Shown: in pieces, positions 21,048 through 22,083 of the stretch | Numbering within the stretch: position 1 is the first letter of the stretch | Layout of the letters: every line of letters starts with the position of its first letter | Virus record (IMG/VR): IMGVR_UViG_3300033145_001105 | Span: 1 to 22,083 of that record | Length of the DNA stretch: 22,083 bases | From: a virus | Strand: one strand, 5' to 3' | Translations under genes and position numbers: made by a program | The notes under the pieces: model-generated | What the model was told of the DNA's origin: nothing | Seen by the model: only the letters and a program-made list of their open reading frames with translations | Database searches by the model: none

Positions 21048-22083
21048 CCAAGAAAACGGCGATCTACGCGCGCTACTCCTCCCACGCGCAGGACGGCGGG
21101 ACCTCGATTGAGGTCCAGATCGACGCCTGCTCCCGCGACCTCGTACCGAAAAGCTATCTCGAATACGTTGACCGTGCCCGCACCGGCCGCTCGATGGCCG
21201 GCCGCGAGGCGCTGCTCCGGCTGCTGGACGATGCCGAAGCCGGCCGGATCGACCGGCTGCTGGTCTACAAGTTCGACCGGCTCGGCAGGAACCTGGCCGA
21301 GACCAGCGCGATCATCGCCCAGCTTGAGGACAGCGGCGTCGAGGTCGTCAGCGCCACCGAAGGCAAGGACGCGCTGGCCCGCGGGATGCACCTGGTCATC
21401 AGCGAGCACTACTCGCGCGTTCTGGCCGAGCGGACCCGCGACGGCCTAATCAAGCGGTTCGAGCAAAAGGCATGGACCGGCGGGCCGCCGCCTTACGGCT
21501 ACCGAATCGACAAGACCAACGACGGCCTGCACCGGCTGGCCATCAACGAGGAAGAAGCGGCGGTCGTGCGGTGGCTCTTCCAGGTCTACACCACCGAGTC
21601 GGTCGGACTGAAAACACTCGCCAAACGGCTGGGCAAGCGCGGCATTCCGACGCGGCGCTGCCCGACGTGGACGCACACCAGCGTCCGGCGGATTCTCACC
21701 AACGACATCTGCATCGGGCGGATCGTCTACAACCGCCGGCGGTTCAAGCTCAACAAGCGGACCGGCCGGCGGGTTCCGGTCTGGCGGGACGAGTCCGAGC
21801 ATCTCGTGCAGCACGACGAGGCCCTGCGGATCATCGACGACGAGACCTTCGCCGAAGCACAGGAGCGGCTCGCACTGCACGCCCGGCCGCGGCGAAACAC
21901 CGGGCAGCTTCTCGCCCCGGCCTACCGACCGTTCACCGGGATGATCTTCTGCGAAGAATGCGGCAGCGTGTGCTATCGGCGGACGAGCAAGAACCGCAAG
22001 GGCGAGTACCACTACTACGGGTGCGGCTGCCGCCAGCGGAACGGCCGGGACGCCTGCGACAACGCGGCGAGCATCCGCGAAGA
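21044..22083 (+). CDS. Large serine recombinase/integrase (3' end outside window)
   Basis: The first 346 residues are visible and the frame runs off the window. The resolvase domain starts with AIYARYSSHAQDGGTSIEVQID: Tyr8, Arg10 and the likely nucleophile Ser12 match the Y-x-R-x-S core. Further resolvase marks are TGRSMAGREALLRLLDDAEAGRIDRLLVYKFDRLGRN (the D-R-L-G-R box) and SEHYSRVLAERTRDGLIKRFEQKAWTGGPPPYGY, which leads into the recombinase domain (VRRILTNDICIGRIVYNRRRFK). A zinc ribbon begins at Cys303/Cys306 (FCEEC) and continues with CGCRQRNGRDAC. Such enzymes integrate phages into attB sites, which supports a temperate lifestyle. The start is an ATGA overlap. The coiled-coil and C-terminal part lie outside. 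Confidence 0.93.
   Translation, partial: MTKKTAIYARYSSHAQDGGTSIEVQIDACSRDLVPKSYLEYVDRARTGRSMAGREALLRLLDDAEAGRIDRLLVYKFDRLGRNLAETSAIIAQLEDSGVEVVSATEGKDALARGMHLVISEHYSRVLAERTRDGLIKRFEQKAWTGGPPPYGYRIDKTNDGLHRLAINEEEAAVVRWLFQVYTTESVGLKTLAKRLGKRGIPTRRCPTWTHTSVRRILTNDICIGRIVYNRRRFKLNKRTGRRVPVWRDESEHLVQHDEALRIIDDETFAEAQERLALHARPRRNTGQLLAPAYRPFTGMIFCEECGSVCYRRTSKNRKGEYHYYGCGCRQRNGRDACDNAASIRE

Noticed and set aside
20920-21111. Alternative 63-codon frame before the recombinase
   Set aside because: It has an ATG after AAAGG but runs through the recombinase start, and its Ser/Pro/Arg-rich end is a shadow of the resolvase domain; the competing frame ends in an ATGA overlap.

Overview
The window is one structural half of a tailed temperate phage or prophage. 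Nearly everything is on the plus strand, tightly packed, often with ATGA stop/start overlaps, and very GC-rich with frequent GGCCGG/CCGGCC words. The host cannot be proven from the sequence. High GC, codon use and a lipoprotein with a carboxypeptidase-regulatory-like fold would fit a planctomycete or another high-GC Gram-negative, but this is tentative.

Layout. Positions 1-1188 hold the end of a replication-type ATPase/primase gene, then a Cys-rich ORF whose first part is built over a cluster of GGGAGAAT-type repeats, a possible origin. A single minus-strand gene (1216-1689) encodes a lipoprotein and looks like a moron. Next come a ParB/Srx-fold protein and a radical SAM enzyme with a B12-binding-like N-terminal half (1785-3697), an unusual pair for a packaging neighbourhood. 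Packaging follows: helically phased repeats, a small HTH protein (candidate small terminase), the large terminase and an NrdR-like zinc ribbon (3682-6351). A 250-base gap with hairpins, including a good intrinsic terminator, separates this from the virion genes.

The head module (6603-11745) has a small gpW-position protein, a lambda-type portal, a fused prohead protease/scaffold/major capsid protein with a probable internal translation start, a DUF2190-type protein, a head-tail attachment protein, an XhlA-like membrane protein and a small structural protein. A tyrosine-rich beta-solenoid protein (11753-12766) follows and is the strangest gene here. The tail module (13164-20298) has a candidate tail terminator, an HK97-gp10-like protein, the major tail protein, a G/GT-type chaperone pair probably linked by -1 frameshifting, a three-gene membrane/lipoprotein cluster that could serve lysis, a 668-residue tape measure protein (long non-contractile tail, siphovirus) and three unrecognised distal-tail genes. 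The window ends with a Cys-rich protein, a small ORF and the first 346 codons of a large serine recombinase, the likely integrase.

No tRNA, rRNA, CRISPR array or insertion sequence was seen. No endolysin, lysogeny repressor or tail sheath was recognised. Between genes there is no unassigned stretch above 300 bases; the largest is 6352-6602.
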